Assembly (NCBI RefSeq): GCF_027912675.1
Contig: NZ_CP115757.1
Location: 1,798,001 to 1,862,000, forward strand
Length of the DNA: 64,000 nt
From: Paracoccus sp. SCSIO 75233
Lineage (GTDB): Bacteria > Pseudomonadota > Alphaproteobacteria > Rhodobacterales > Rhodobacteraceae
Reading direction: 5' to 3'
Both the position numbers and the translations under genes were made by a program. The stretch's first letter is position 1. Each line of letters opens with the position of its first letter. This document shows positions 10,914 through 19,779 of this stretch, one piece after another. The notes under the pieces were generated by a model, which worked only from the letters and a program-made list of their open reading frames with translations, had not been told where the DNA came from and made no database searches.

Positions 10914-11990
10914 ATGCTGCGCAGAACTTTCCTAGCAACCGCCGCCACGCTGACCGCGCTGAGCGCCCTGCCCGCGCTCGCCCAGGACGAGCCGCTGAAG
11001 GTCGGCTTCATCTATGTCGGCCCGGTCGGCGATGGCGGCTGGACCTATCAGCACGATCAGGGGCGTCAGGCGCTGGAGGCCGAATATGGCGACCGGATCG
11101 AGACGACTTATATCGAAAGCGTGCCGGAAGGCGCGGATGCCGAGCGGGCGCTGACCCAGCTTGCACTGGCTGGCAATGACATCATCTTCGCCACCAGCTT
11201 CGGCTTTATGGACGCCACCATTGCCGTTGCGGAGAAATTCCCCGACATCAAGTTCGAGCACGCCACCGGCTACAAGCGCGCCGACAATGTCGCGACCTAT
11301 GATGCCCGTTTCTACGAAGGCCGCGCCGTGATGGGCACGATTGCCGGGATGATGACGGAATCGAACACCATCGGCTATATCGGCTCCTTCCCGATCCCGG
11401 AGGTCATTCAGGGCATCAACTCCAGCTATATCCACGCCAAGAAGGTGAACCCGGACGTAGAGATGCGCGTGGTCTGGGCCTATAGCTGGTTCGACCCCGC
11501 GAAAGAGGCCGAGGCCGCGGCGGCACTGATCGCGGAAGGTGTGGACGTGATCCTGCAACATACCGATTCCACAGCCCCACTCGCCAAGGCGCAGGAGGCC
11601 GGTGCCATCGGCTTCGGTCAGGCCAGCGACATGGCGGCGTTCAAGCCGAGCCCGCGGGTGTCGTCGATCATCGACAACTGGGCGCCCTATTACATCGAAC
11701 GGGTCGGCGCGGTTCTGGATGGCACATGGGAATCGAAAGGCACCTGGGCCGGTATCGCCGAAGGCGAGGTGGAGATCGGAGAAATCACCGAGGCCGTTCC
11801 CGCCGAGGTCCGCGACGCCGCACTCGCGGTCAAGGACAGCATCGCCTCGGGCGAATATCACCCGTTCACCGGGCCGCTGAACAAGGCGGATGGCTCCGTC
11901 TGGCTGGCGGAAGGCGAAACCGCCAGTGACGAGGATCTGGCGCAGATGAATTTCTACGTCGAAGGCATCGACGCCGAAATCCCGCAGTAA
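10914..11990 (+). CDS. BMP family ABC transporter substrate-binding protein
   Basis: The 358-residue periplasmic protein begins with a cleavable signal (MLRRTFLATAATLTALSALPALAQ) that has a twin-arginine-like RR. No lipobox cysteine is seen. The mature part belongs to the BMP/Med family (PLKVGFIYVGPVGDGGWTYQHDQG, then DIIFATSFGFMD and YIGSFPIPEVIQGINS). BMP proteins bind nucleosides, purines or other small ligands. GAGAGGT lies upstream as ribosome-binding site. A strong terminator follows, so the downstream kinase and nagA are partly separated from the transporter. Confidence 0.9.
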   Translation: MLRRTFLATAATLTALSALPALAQDEPLKVGFIYVGPVGDGGWTYQHDQGRQALEAEYGDRIETTYIESVPEGADAERALTQLALAGNDIIFATSFGFMDATIAVAEKFPDIKFEHATGYKRADNVATYDARFYEGRAVMGTIAGMMTESNTIGYIGSFPIPEVIQGINSSYIHAKKVNPDVEMRVVWAYSWFDPAKEAEAAAALIAEGVDVILQHTDSTAPLAKAQEAGAIGFGQASDMAAFKPSPRVSSIIDNWAPYYIERVGAVLDGTWESKGTWAGIAEGEVEIGEITEAVPAEVRDAALAVKDSIASGEYHPFTGPLNKADGSVWLAEGETASDEDLAQMNFYVEGIDAEIPQ

Positions 11991-12013
11991 ACTGCGGCGG
12001 CGAACCATTCCGG

Positions 12014-12038
12014 CGGGGCCGTTCGCGGCCCCGTTTTT
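12014..12038 (+). terminator. Rho-independent terminator after the BMP binding-protein gene
   Basis: CGGGGCCG (12014-12021) pairs perfectly with CGGCCCCG (12026-12033) around a TTCG tetraloop and is followed by TTTTT. Read-through would be needed for the kinase and nagA genes unless they have their own promoter in the following 78 bp. Confidence 0.85.
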
Positions 12039-12116
12039 CGTTCAATCACCGGGAACCGGGTGAGTATCGCTTCCCTCCCCGCCCGATTTTGATATCTGGG
12101 ACCGAGGAGGCAGAAG

Positions 12117-12965
12117 ATGCAGTATGTCCTTGGGGTCGATGGTGGCGGCAGCGGCTGCCGCGCCGCACTTGCCACGGCGGGTGGCGAGGTTCTGGGCCGT
12201 GGCGAGGGCGGGCCGGCGAATATCAACACCGATACCGAGGCGGCGGCTGACAGTATCATGACAGCAATGCGGCAGGCTCTGGCAGGTCATGACCTTCGCC
12301 CGGAGGCGCTTTGCGCCGTGCTGGGCCTTGCCGGTGGCGAGATGACCGGGGCAGCTGCGCGGTTGATATCCCGCCTGCCCTTTACGCGCGTGCAGATCGT
12401 CAATGACGCCGTGACCTCCGCCCGTGGGGCGCTTGGGGAGATGGACGGTATTCTGGCGGCAATCGGCACCGGCTCCGTCTACGCAGAGCAGCGCGGCGGC
12501 CAAATCCGACAGCGCGGCGGACGCGGGTTTCTGCTGGGCGATGACGCCAGCGGCGCGGTCATGGGGCGCGAATTGCTGCACGAGACGCTGCGCGGATATG
12601 ACGGTTTCACCGAACTGACCCCGCTCATGGAGGATATGCTCCGCGAATTGGGCGGGTTCGAGGGGATCATCGAATTCGGCAATACCGCCCGCCCCGCCGA
12701 TTTCGCGGTTTTTGCACGCCGCATCGTCGGATCGGACGACCCGGCGGCGCGGCGGATTTTCGACAAGGCGACGGATCATGTCCGCGATTGCCTGCAAAAA
12801 ATCCAGAACGGCGCGGCGATGCCGGTCGTGTTTACCGGCGGCCTCGGCCCGTTCTATGCTGAGAGGCTTGCCGATGAATGGCCCGTCCGGCCCGCGCTTG
12901 GCGGCAGTCTCGACGGGGCGGTCAGCATGGCGGCGGAGATGCTGGCTGCGGGGCAAGGCGCGTGA
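12117..12965 (+). CDS. BadF/BadG-type ATPase, probable glucosamine or N-acetylglucosamine kinase
   Basis: The 282-residue protein belongs to the ASKHA kinase superfamily. The phosphate-1 loop is GVDGGGSGCRAALA at residues 6-19, and the phosphate-2 loop AIGTGSVYAE follows the aspartate-containing segment VNDAVTSARGAL. FTGGLGPFYAERL lies near the C-terminus. Relatives phosphorylate GlcN or GlcNAc, and the nagA gene 28 bp downstream supports that role. An AGGAGG site sits just before the start. The exact sugar cannot be fixed from sequence alone. Confidence 0.8.
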   Translation: MQYVLGVDGGGSGCRAALATAGGEVLGRGEGGPANINTDTEAAADSIMTAMRQALAGHDLRPEALCAVLGLAGGEMTGAAARLISRLPFTRVQIVNDAVTSARGALGEMDGILAAIGTGSVYAEQRGGQIRQRGGRGFLLGDDASGAVMGRELLHETLRGYDGFTELTPLMEDMLRELGGFEGIIEFGNTARPADFAVFARRIVGSDDPAARRIFDKATDHVRDCLQKIQNGAAMPVVFTGGLGPFYAERLADEWPVRPALGGSLDGAVSMAAEMLAAGQGA

Positions 12966-12993
12966 TGTCAACGCAGGAACACCGGGGGATCGG

Positions 12994-14133
12994 ATGACAC
13001 AGGTTCTGAGCGCTGACAGCATATTCGACGGGCAGAGCTTTCTGACCGGCCACGCCATCGTCATGGAGGGGGCGCGGATCGCGGCGATCCTGCCCATTGC
13101 CGAAGCCGGACCCGCCGACATTCACCAGGACGGCATTATCGCGCCGGGTTTCCTTGACCTTCAGGTCAATGGTGGTGGCGGGCGGATGGTCGATGGACAG
13201 ACCGACCTCGCCACGCTGCGCCATATCTGCGCCACGCATCGAGGGCTGGGCTGCGCGGGCGTGCTGCCGACGCTCATCACCGACACTCCAGAGGCGACGG
13301 CGCAGGTCATCGCTGCCGGGATCGCGGCGGCAGAGGACGAAACGCCCGGCTTCCTAGGCCTGCATCTGGAAGGCCCGCATCTGGACCCGAGGCGCAAGGG
13401 GGCGCACGATCCGGCGCTGATCCGGCCCATGGATGACGCCGACCTGCACCGCCTGTGCGACGCGGCCCAAGCCCTACCGGTGCTGATGGTCACGCTCGCG
13501 CCAGAGGCCGTGACGCCCCAGCAGATCGCGGCGCTGTCGGGGGCGGGGGCGGTCGTCAGCCTCGGCCACAGCGATTGCAGCTACGAGGCCGCGCAGGCCG
13601 CGTTTGCCGCCGGGGCGCGCGCGGCCACGCATCTTTTCAACGCCATGAGCCAGATGGGCCATCGCAGCCCCGGTCTCGCCGGGGCGGTTCTGGCGGGTGA
13701 CGCGCCACATGCCGGGCTGATCGCGGATGGTATCCATGTCCATCCGGCGGCGATGAAGGCCGCACTTGCGGCGCGGACGGAGGGGATATTCCTCGTCACC
13801 GACTGCATGGCTTTTGCCGGGTCGGATGCCACGGAAATGAGGCTGAACGACAGGCTGATCCGGCGCGAGAACGGGCGGCTGACGCTTGCAGATGGAACAC
13901 TGGCCGGGGCCGATCTGCGGATGGATCGGGCCATTTCGGTGGTGGTGGAGGATGTCGGGACCGACCCGGCCCGCGCCCTTGCAATGGCAACGTCAGAGCC
14001 AGCGAGGGCCATCGGGCTGGACGGTCTTGGACGGCTCAAACCCGGTCTCAGCCCGGTGCCGGTGCTGCTGGATCACCGGTTTTCCCTGCGGGGGATCTGG
14101 TCGGGGGAGGGTTGGCAGTCACCGCTGGCCTGA
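12994..14133 (+). CDS. nagA: N-acetylglucosamine-6-phosphate deacetylase
   Basis: This amidohydrolase converts GlcNAc-6-P to GlcN-6-P and acetate. It has 379 residues, the usual length. Visible motifs are the metal-site block LHLEGPHLDPRRKGAH, the ligand segments LGHSDCSYE and THLFNAMSQMGHRSPG, IADGIHVHP and the catalytic-aspartate region LVTDCMAFAG. The frame is open far upstream inside the kinase gene, but the ATG at 12994 follows a GGGGGATCGG stretch and gives the normal N-terminus. No nagB is seen nearby. The gene is convergent with phnM across 24 bp. Confidence 0.93.
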   Translation: MTQVLSADSIFDGQSFLTGHAIVMEGARIAAILPIAEAGPADIHQDGIIAPGFLDLQVNGGGGRMVDGQTDLATLRHICATHRGLGCAGVLPTLITDTPEATAQVIAAGIAAAEDETPGFLGLHLEGPHLDPRRKGAHDPALIRPMDDADLHRLCDAAQALPVLMVTLAPEAVTPQQIAALSGAGAVVSLGHSDCSYEAAQAAFAAGARAATHLFNAMSQMGHRSPGLAGAVLAGDAPHAGLIADGIHVHPAAMKAALAARTEGIFLVTDCMAFAGSDATEMRLNDRLIRRENGRLTLADGTLAGADLRMDRAISVVVEDVGTDPARALAMATSEPARAIGLDGLGRLKPGLSPVPVLLDHRFSLRGIWSGEGWQSPLA

Positions 14134-14157
14134 GCGATCCCTGCCCCGCCAAGCCGC

Positions 14158-15288
14158 CTAGCCGACCTGTCGCCCCTTGCACCAGACGCCGCGCACATGC
14201 GGGGTCTGGCCGGTCGGTCTCAGCCGCACCAGATCGGCCCGCAGCCCCTCGCCAATGCGCCCGCGATCCGTCAGCCCGGTCGCATCGGCAGGCGTCGCCG
14301 TCACCGTCGCAATCGCCCTTGGCAGATCGTCCCAGATATCCGCCAGACGAAACGCCGCCATCAGCAGACTGGAAGGGATATAGTCGGAGGACAGAATATC
14401 CAGAAGATCGGCGCGGGCGAGTTCCTCTGCCGCGACATTGCCGGAATGGCTGCCGCCCCGGATCAGGTTCGGCGCGCCCATGATGACCTTGATCCCGGCG
14501 GCATGGCTGGCCCGCGCGGCCTCCACCGTGGTCGGAAACTCCGCCAGTTGCACGCCATGCGTGGCGCTGACGCCGACCTGCTCCGCCGTGGTGTCGTCAT
14601 GGCTGGCCAGCGTCGCGCTCAGCTTTTGCGCGATGCGCACCGCCTCATGTTCATGCCGGTCACCGATCCGGGCGCGCAGCTCCATCAGCCGCGCGACATG
14701 CGCCTCGAACTGGGCGTCGCTGAGACCGTGCTTGCCCTTTTCGTATTCCTCCAGCTTCGTGATGTCGCGGAATTGCCGCTGCCCCGGCGTGTGATCCATC
14801 AGGCTGACGAGGCGGACGCGATGATCCTCGCCAAACGCCTCCATCTCCTCGACCAGGGTTTCAGAGCAGATCTCGGCCCGCAGATGGATGAAATGACTGA
14901 TCCGGGTCGCCTGCCGCGCGGTCAGCCCGTTGATCTCGTTCACCAGAGCAAGCGCATAGGGCGCATAGCCCTTGGACGACCCGTAGATAGAGCCGACCCG
15001 AAGCGCGTCGAACACCGTGGTGATCCCGACGGAGGCAAGCTCGCCATCATGGGCCAGAATGGCGGTCTCATGGGGCCAGTCCACCTGCGGGCGCGGCCGC
15101 ATATGGCGTTCGAGATTGTCGGTGTGCAGCTCGATCAGCCCCGGAATGACCAGATCGCCGCCGCAATCGACGGCACCGGGGGGAACATTCTCGCCCTCCG
15201 TCATCTCAGCGATCATCTCGCCTTCAAAACGAAGCGCGCCGCGCATGACGCGGTCGGGCAGGACGAGATCGGCATTCGCGAGTATCAT
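14158..15288 (-). CDS. phnM: Alpha-D-ribose 1-methylphosphonate 5-triphosphate diphosphatase
   Basis: This is the C-P lyase pathway enzyme that removes diphosphate from ribose 1-methylphosphonate 5-triphosphate, giving the 5-phosphate used by PhnJ. The 376-residue amidohydrolase has the PhnM-specific metal motif IPGLIELHTDNLERHMRPRP near residue 49, then VTTVFDAL-like and SDYIPSSLLMAAF segments. It is the last gene of phnGHIJKLNM and overlaps phnN by four bases (ATGA). Confidence 0.95.
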   Translation of the reverse strand: MILANADLVLPDRVMRGALRFEGEMIAEMTEGENVPPGAVDCGGDLVIPGLIELHTDNLERHMRPRPQVDWPHETAILAHDGELASVGITTVFDALRVGSIYGSSKGYAPYALALVNEINGLTARQATRISHFIHLRAEICSETLVEEMEAFGEDHRVRLVSLMDHTPGQRQFRDITKLEEYEKGKHGLSDAQFEAHVARLMELRARIGDRHEHEAVRIAQKLSATLASHDDTTAEQVGVSATHGVQLAEFPTTVEAARASHAAGIKVIMGAPNLIRGGSHSGNVAAEELARADLLDILSSDYIPSSLLMAAFRLADIWDDLPRAIATVTATPADATGLTDRGRIGEGLRADLVRLRPTGQTPHVRGVWCKGRQVG

Positions 15289-15812
15289 GATGAAAGCTCC
15301 TGAACGGCGGCGATGAATGCGGCTTCGGCATCCGCCAATGCGCCGGAATTGTCGATGGTAATAACGGGCAGACCCGCTGCGTCGAATTCAGCCTCACGGG
15401 CAATGCGGGCGGCGATGTCCTCGGCTGTTTCGCGTCCGCGTTCGGCCAGCCTCGCGGCCAGCACCTCCGGCGCGGCGGTGACATGGATCACGGCCAGACC
15501 GGGCAGCGCCTGCGCCGCCTCCGGCAGCACCCGGCGCGACAGGTTGACCAGCCAGACCCCCTGCCCCTGCATCTGCGGCACGCCGTAGCGCAGACCATGC
15601 GCATCCCAGTTCAGCACGAAGTCGCCAGCGGCCTGACGGCGGGCGAATTCGGCCTCGGTGACGCCCTCGAAATCCTCCCCGCCTGCATCCTCAGGCCGGG
15701 TGATGGCGCGCCGCAGCAAACAGATCTCAGGCAGCGCCGATGCGGCGGCGCGCATCAGCGTGTCCTTGCCCGCCCCGGACGGGCCGACGACAGCGATCCG
15801 GCGCGCCCTCAT
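15285..15812 (-). CDS. phnN: Ribose 1,5-bisphosphate phosphokinase
   Basis: PhnN phosphorylates ribose 1,5-bisphosphate to PRPP, linking C-P lyase to nucleotide synthesis. The 175-residue kinase has a guanylate-kinase-like P-loop, VVGPSGAGKDTLMRAA, immediately after the start, plus RRAITRPEDAGGEDFEGVTEAEF. An upstream start would overlap phnL further. The chosen ATG forms the ATGA overlap with phnL seen throughout this operon. Confidence 0.93.
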   Translation of the reverse strand: MRARRIAVVGPSGAGKDTLMRAAASALPEICLLRRAITRPEDAGGEDFEGVTEAEFARRQAAGDFVLNWDAHGLRYGVPQMQGQGVWLVNLSRRVLPEAAQALPGLAVIHVTAAPEVLAARLAERGRETAEDIAARIAREAEFDAAGLPVITIDNSGALADAEAAFIAAVQELSS

Positions 15813-16492
15813 GCAGCGCGGTCCGGCGTGAACACGGTCACATCCACCTGCCGGTCGCACAGCCGGTCGCGCGCGTCCTCGTCGTGGAAAATCCCCAGCA
15901 CCGCAGCGCCCCGTCCCTTGGCCTCTTCGATCAGGCGCAGTACGGTTTCGCGGTTGGCGGCGTCCAGACTCGCGGTCGGCTCATCCAGCAGCAGCGCCGG
16001 ATAGGGATGAACGAAGCCGCGCGCGATATTCACCCGCTGCTGTTCACCGCCGGAAAAGGTCGTCGGCGACAGCGACCACAGCCGTTCCCCGATCTTCAGC
16101 CGGGTCAAGAGATCGCGCGCCCGCGCCTCTGCCTCATCCACGGGAACACCAAGCGCCAGCAAGGGCTCGGCCACCACGGTCAGCGTCGGCACCCGCGGCA
16201 CCACGCGCAGGAACTGGCTGACATAGCCGAGCGTATCGCGGCGCAGCGCAATGATCGCACGCGGCTCCGCGCCCGAGACCTCGGTGCCTGCAACCCGGAT
16301 CGTGCCATGATCGGTGCGGTAATTGCCCCAGATCATCCGCATCAGCGTCGATTTGCCCGACCCCGACGCCCCGGTCAGGGCCACACATTCGCCGGGCGCG
16401 ACCGTCAGCGACGCGCCCTCCATCACCCTGAGAACCGTGCCGCCCTGATTATGCAGGGTGAATTCTTTCGCCACATCTTTCGCTTCGATCAT
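15809..16492 (-). CDS. phnL: C-P lyase complex ABC-type subunit PhnL
   Basis: This ABC ATPase-like protein is part of the phosphonate machinery rather than a transporter; with PhnG, PhnH, PhnI and ATP it helps attach methylphosphonate to ribose 5-triphosphate. It has about 227 residues, with Walker A GASGSGKST, signature FSGGEQQRVN and Walker B ALLLDEP. The start may be the ATG at 16492 or a GTG at 16498 that overlaps the phnK stop. The ATG lies two bases after the phnK stop and is preferred. Confidence 0.93.
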   Translation of the reverse strand: MIEAKDVAKEFTLHNQGGTVLRVMEGASLTVAPGECVALTGASGSGKSTLMRMIWGNYRTDHGTIRVAGTEVSGAEPRAIIALRRDTLGYVSQFLRVVPRVPTLTVVAEPLLALGVPVDEAEARARDLLTRLKIGERLWSLSPTTFSGGEQQRVNIARGFVHPYPALLLDEPTASLDAANRETVLRLIEEAKGRGAAVLGIFHDEDARDRLCDRQVDVTVFTPDRAA

Positions 16493-16494
16493 TG

Positions 16495-17304
16495 TCACAC
16501 CTGCAATACGGAGGAGACCAGCAGCTGCGTATAGCCATGCTGCGGATCGTCAAGTACCTGATCGGTCAGCCCGGTTTCCACCACCCGGCCATCCTTCATC
16601 ACCATCAGCCGGTCGGCAAGCAGCCGGACCACGGCCAGATCATGCGTCACCAGCACCGCCGACAGCCCCATATCGCGCACCAGCCCGCGCAGCAGGTCCA
16701 GAAGCCGCGCCTGCACGCTGACATCCAGCCCGCCCGTGGGTTCGTCCATGAAGGCCAGCTTCGGGCCGCTGACGAGGTTGCGCGCGATCTGCAGACGCTG
16801 CTGCATCCCGCCGGAGAATTGCGAGGGGCGGTCGTCGATCCGGCCCCGGTCGATCTCCACCCGCTCCAGCCAGTCCTCGGCGGTTGCACGAATGCGGCCA
16901 TAATGCCGCGCGCCCGTCGCCATCAGCCGCTCACCGACATTGCCGCCGGCACTGACCCCCATGCGCAGCCCGTCGCGGGCATGCTGGTGGACGAAAGCCC
17001 ATTCGGTACGGCCCAGCAGACGGCGGTCGGGTTCGGACATGGTCACCGTATCGACCGGCCCGCGCTCGGTGCGGAAGATCACCTGGCCTTCATCGGGACG
17101 CAATTGCCCCGACAGGCAGCCGAGCAGCGTGGATTTGCCCGAACCGCTTTCACCGACGATCCCCATCACCTCCCCCGGCCAGAGATCAAAGCCGACATCC
17201 GCGCAGCCGATCCGCGCGCCGTAGCGCTTGGTGATCCCGCGCACCGACAGCAGCGGTCCGTCGACCGGCACCGTCGGCGTCATTTGTGCTTCAGCGATAT
17301 TCAT
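16495..17304 (-). CDS. phnK: C-P lyase complex ABC-type subunit PhnK
   Basis: This 269-residue ABC ATPase associates with the PhnGHIJ core complex. It carries Walker A GESGSGKSTLL, the PhnK-type segment FVHQHARDGLRMGVSAGGNVGERL, signature FSGGMQQRLQIARN and Walker B LAFMDEPTGGLD. The start MNIAEAQMTP overlaps the phnJ stop by ATGA. A longer frame with ten extra residues exists but would run into phnJ. Confidence 0.94.
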   Translation of the reverse strand: MNIAEAQMTPTVPVDGPLLSVRGITKRYGARIGCADVGFDLWPGEVMGIVGESGSGKSTLLGCLSGQLRPDEGQVIFRTERGPVDTVTMSEPDRRLLGRTEWAFVHQHARDGLRMGVSAGGNVGERLMATGARHYGRIRATAEDWLERVEIDRGRIDDRPSQFSGGMQQRLQIARNLVSGPKLAFMDEPTGGLDVSVQARLLDLLRGLVRDMGLSAVLVTHDLAVVRLLADRLMVMKDGRVVETGLTDQVLDDPQHGYTQLLVSSVLQV

Positions 17305-18143
17305 GCCGCACCTTCCTGCACCCGGCTGGCGCAATAATCCGTATCCGAACAGACGAACATCCGCCCCCCTGCATCATCGGTGATGACCTCATCGAGATAG
17401 CTGTCCGACGCCCCACAGATCGCGCAGTCATGATCGGCCTTGCTCGCCACAAAGGGATGATCCTCGAAATCGAGGCTCACAACCGTGGTGTAGGGCGGCA
17501 CGGCATAGATGCGCTGCTCCCGCCCGGCACCGAAAAGCTGGATCGCCGGGCAATCATTCATCTTCGGATTGTCGAATTTCGGGATCGGGGACGGGTCCAT
17601 GACATAACGCCCCGCGACCTCGACCGGGTAGGCATAGCTGGTCGCGATTTCGCCGTGACGCGCGATGTCCTCATACAGCCGGACCTGCATCAGCCCGTAA
17701 TCGGCCAACGCGTGGATGCGGCGGGTTTCCGTCTCGCGCGGCTCAAGAAACCGCATCGGCTCCGGGATCGGTACCTGATAGACGAGGATCTGATCCTCGG
17801 TCAGCGGCGTCTCCGGGATACGGTGGCGGGTCTGGATCACCGTCGCCTCCGTCGTCCGTTCGGTCGTCGCGACACCGGCGGTCCGCTGGAAGAACTTGCG
17901 GATGCTGACGGCGTTCGTGGTGTCGTCAGCGCCCTGATCGATGACCTTCAGCGTGTCCCCCGGCAACAGCGTCGCCGCCGTCACCTGCACCCCGCCGGTC
18001 CCCCAGCCATAGGGCATCGGCATCTCACGGCTCGCAAACGGCACCTGATAGCCGGGAACGGCGATGCCCTTCAGGATCGCGCGGCGGATCATCCGCTTCG
18101 TGTCCTCGTCCAGATAGGCGAAATTATAGGCCTGATCGGTCAT
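17301..18143 (-). CDS. phnJ: Alpha-D-ribose 1-methylphosphonate 5-phosphate C-P lyase
   Basis: PhnJ is the radical SAM enzyme that breaks the carbon-phosphorus bond, releasing methane or another hydrocarbon. The 280-residue protein begins MTDQAYNFAYLDEDTKRMIRRA and contains the conserved block PYGWGTGGVQVTAATL. The noncanonical cluster motif is intact at the C-terminus: CAICGAS, then CSDTDYC, which supply the four cysteines. It overlaps phnI and phnK by ATGA on both sides. All key residues are present, so the operon looks functional. Confidence 0.96.
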   Translation of the reverse strand: MTDQAYNFAYLDEDTKRMIRRAILKGIAVPGYQVPFASREMPMPYGWGTGGVQVTAATLLPGDTLKVIDQGADDTTNAVSIRKFFQRTAGVATTERTTEATVIQTRHRIPETPLTEDQILVYQVPIPEPMRFLEPRETETRRIHALADYGLMQVRLYEDIARHGEIATSYAYPVEVAGRYVMDPSPIPKFDNPKMNDCPAIQLFGAGREQRIYAVPPYTTVVSLDFEDHPFVASKADHDCAICGASDSYLDEVITDDAGGRMFVCSDTDYCASRVQEGAA

Positions 18144-19222
18144 TCCGCAGCCTCCTGCTCTGCGCCCGCCCGCAGACGCCGGACCAGCTCCAGCTCGGCC
18201 TGGAAATCGACGTAATGCGGCAGCTTGATATGTTCGAGGAACCCGGTTGCCTGAATATTGTCGCAATGCGACAGCACGAATTCCTGATCCTGCGCCGGCG
18301 CGCCCTGATTATCCTCACCCAATTCTTCCCAGCGAAGCGCCCGGTCGACCAAAGCCATGGAGATCGCCTTGCGCTCCGTCTGGCCGAAGCTGAGACCGTA
18401 GCCGCGCGTGAATTGCGCCGGTTCGGTTTTCGAGCCCTTGAACTGGTTCACCGTCTCGCATTCGGTCAGCTCGACCTCGCCCAGTTCGATGGCAAAACCC
18501 AGTTCGGGAATATCGACCTCGACCGAAACCACACCGATCCGCAATTCCCCGACAAAGGCGTGGTTGCGGGCATAGCCGCGCTGCGTGGAATAGGCGAGGC
18601 CCAGCAGGAAGCCTTCGTCCCCGCGTGCGAGGGCTTGCAGCCGCAAAGGACGGTCTGCGGGCAGTTCCATCGGCTCGCGCGTCAGATCGGGCGGGGTGGT
18701 GTCGTCCCGTGCCGCTTCCTCGATCAGGCCGTCGCGGTTCAGGAAGGACAGGATATGCGGCACCTCAGGCTGCTCCGCCCCGTCAGTGGCGTTTTCACCG
18801 GCGGGCAGTTCACCATCCGCCATCAGCCGGAAATCCAGCAGGCGGTGCGTATAGTCAAAAGTCGGCCCGAGGATCTGGCCGCCCGGCGCATCCTTGAACG
18901 TGGCGCTGACCCGGCGTTTCACCAGCATCTGCGCGGTATCGACCGGCTCCGACGCACCGAAGCGCGGCAAGGTGGTGCGATAGGCGCGGATCAGAAAGAC
19001 CGCCTCGATCATATCTCCACGCGCCTGCTTCATCGCCAGCGCGGCAAGGTCGGGATCATAAAGCGAGCCCTCCGCCATCACCCGCGCCACCCCGACGGCA
19101 AGCTGTTCGCGGATCTGCGCGGTATCAAGCGCCGGCAGATCGTCCGGCCCGCGACGGGCGCGTTCCAGCCAGTCATGGGCGGCGTCAATCGCGCGCTCGC
19201 CCCCTTTTACGGCGACATACAT
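18140..19222 (-). CDS. phnI: C-P lyase core complex subunit PhnI
   Basis: PhnI is the nucleosidase-like core subunit that displaces adenine from ATP to form ribose 1-methylphosphonate 5-triphosphate with PhnG, PhnH and PhnL. The 360-residue protein starts MYVAVKGGERAIDAAHDWLE, the family N-terminus, and contains GYARNHAFVGELRIG, RGYGLSFGQTERKAISMALVDRAL and SHCDNIQATGFLEHIKLPHYVDFQAEL. The start codon overlaps the phnH stop by one base (TGATG). A longer frame upstream is rejected because it lies within phnH. Confidence 0.95.
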   Translation of the reverse strand: MYVAVKGGERAIDAAHDWLERARRGPDDLPALDTAQIREQLAVGVARVMAEGSLYDPDLAALAMKQARGDMIEAVFLIRAYRTTLPRFGASEPVDTAQMLVKRRVSATFKDAPGGQILGPTFDYTHRLLDFRLMADGELPAGENATDGAEQPEVPHILSFLNRDGLIEEAARDDTTPPDLTREPMELPADRPLRLQALARGDEGFLLGLAYSTQRGYARNHAFVGELRIGVVSVEVDIPELGFAIELGEVELTECETVNQFKGSKTEPAQFTRGYGLSFGQTERKAISMALVDRALRWEELGEDNQGAPAQDQEFVLSHCDNIQATGFLEHIKLPHYVDFQAELELVRRLRAGAEQEAAE

Positions 19223-19779
19223 CAGGAAATCTCCGTCGATCTGGGCAGAGCGGCGATGCGAGTGCCGCCGCAGAAAATCGCGTCCCATCCCAGCGGGAAG
19301 CGGGCATGGTTGGCGACGAACGCCTCCCGCTCCGGCAGGGCGAGATCTGCTGTGTCCTTGATCCCCGGCCCGCGAAGCGTGGCGGGAGCGGCGTCGAAAT
19401 CATGGCCGTCGACGATCAGCGTCGCGGCACGGTCGGGATACTCCGGCGTGCCGATGGCGAAGCGATCCAGCGGCATCAGCGAGGCCCAGTCGCCAAGCGC
19501 GAATTCGGCCTCTCCCGCATCGACCAGTGGCGCGCCGCAGTGGAAGGCCAGCCATTGCCGCATATCCGCATTGTCGTGGCTCGCGGCCAGATGCAGTTTC
19601 GTGGTGCGGTCCACCAGTGTCAGCAGCACAGCGGCAGCGGCATCTGACAGCGGGGCGGGGCCGTGATGACCCGCAACCTCAGCAATCTCGCCCGGCCGGG
19701 CCATGACGTTCAGAATGCCGCGAAACGCGGTCGCAGCCTGAACCGGCGGATCGGTGAAACCTCCGGACAGATCGGTCAT
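19222..19779 (-). CDS. phnH: C-P lyase core complex subunit PhnH
   Basis: The 185-residue core subunit of the PhnGHIJ complex starts MTDLSGGFTDPPVQAATAFRGILNVMARPG, the diagnostic PhnH N-terminus. It also shows LLTLVDRTTKLHL and the C-terminal PLGWDAIFCGGTRIAALPRST. It overlaps phnG by ATGA and phnI by one base. It has no catalytic role of its own; it stabilises PhnI in the complex. Confidence 0.94.
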   Translation of the reverse strand: MTDLSGGFTDPPVQAATAFRGILNVMARPGEIAEVAGHHGPAPLSDAAAAVLLTLVDRTTKLHLAASHDNADMRQWLAFHCGAPLVDAGEAEFALGDWASLMPLDRFAIGTPEYPDRAATLIVDGHDFDAAPATLRGPGIKDTADLALPEREAFVANHARFPLGWDAIFCGGTRIAALPRSTEIS

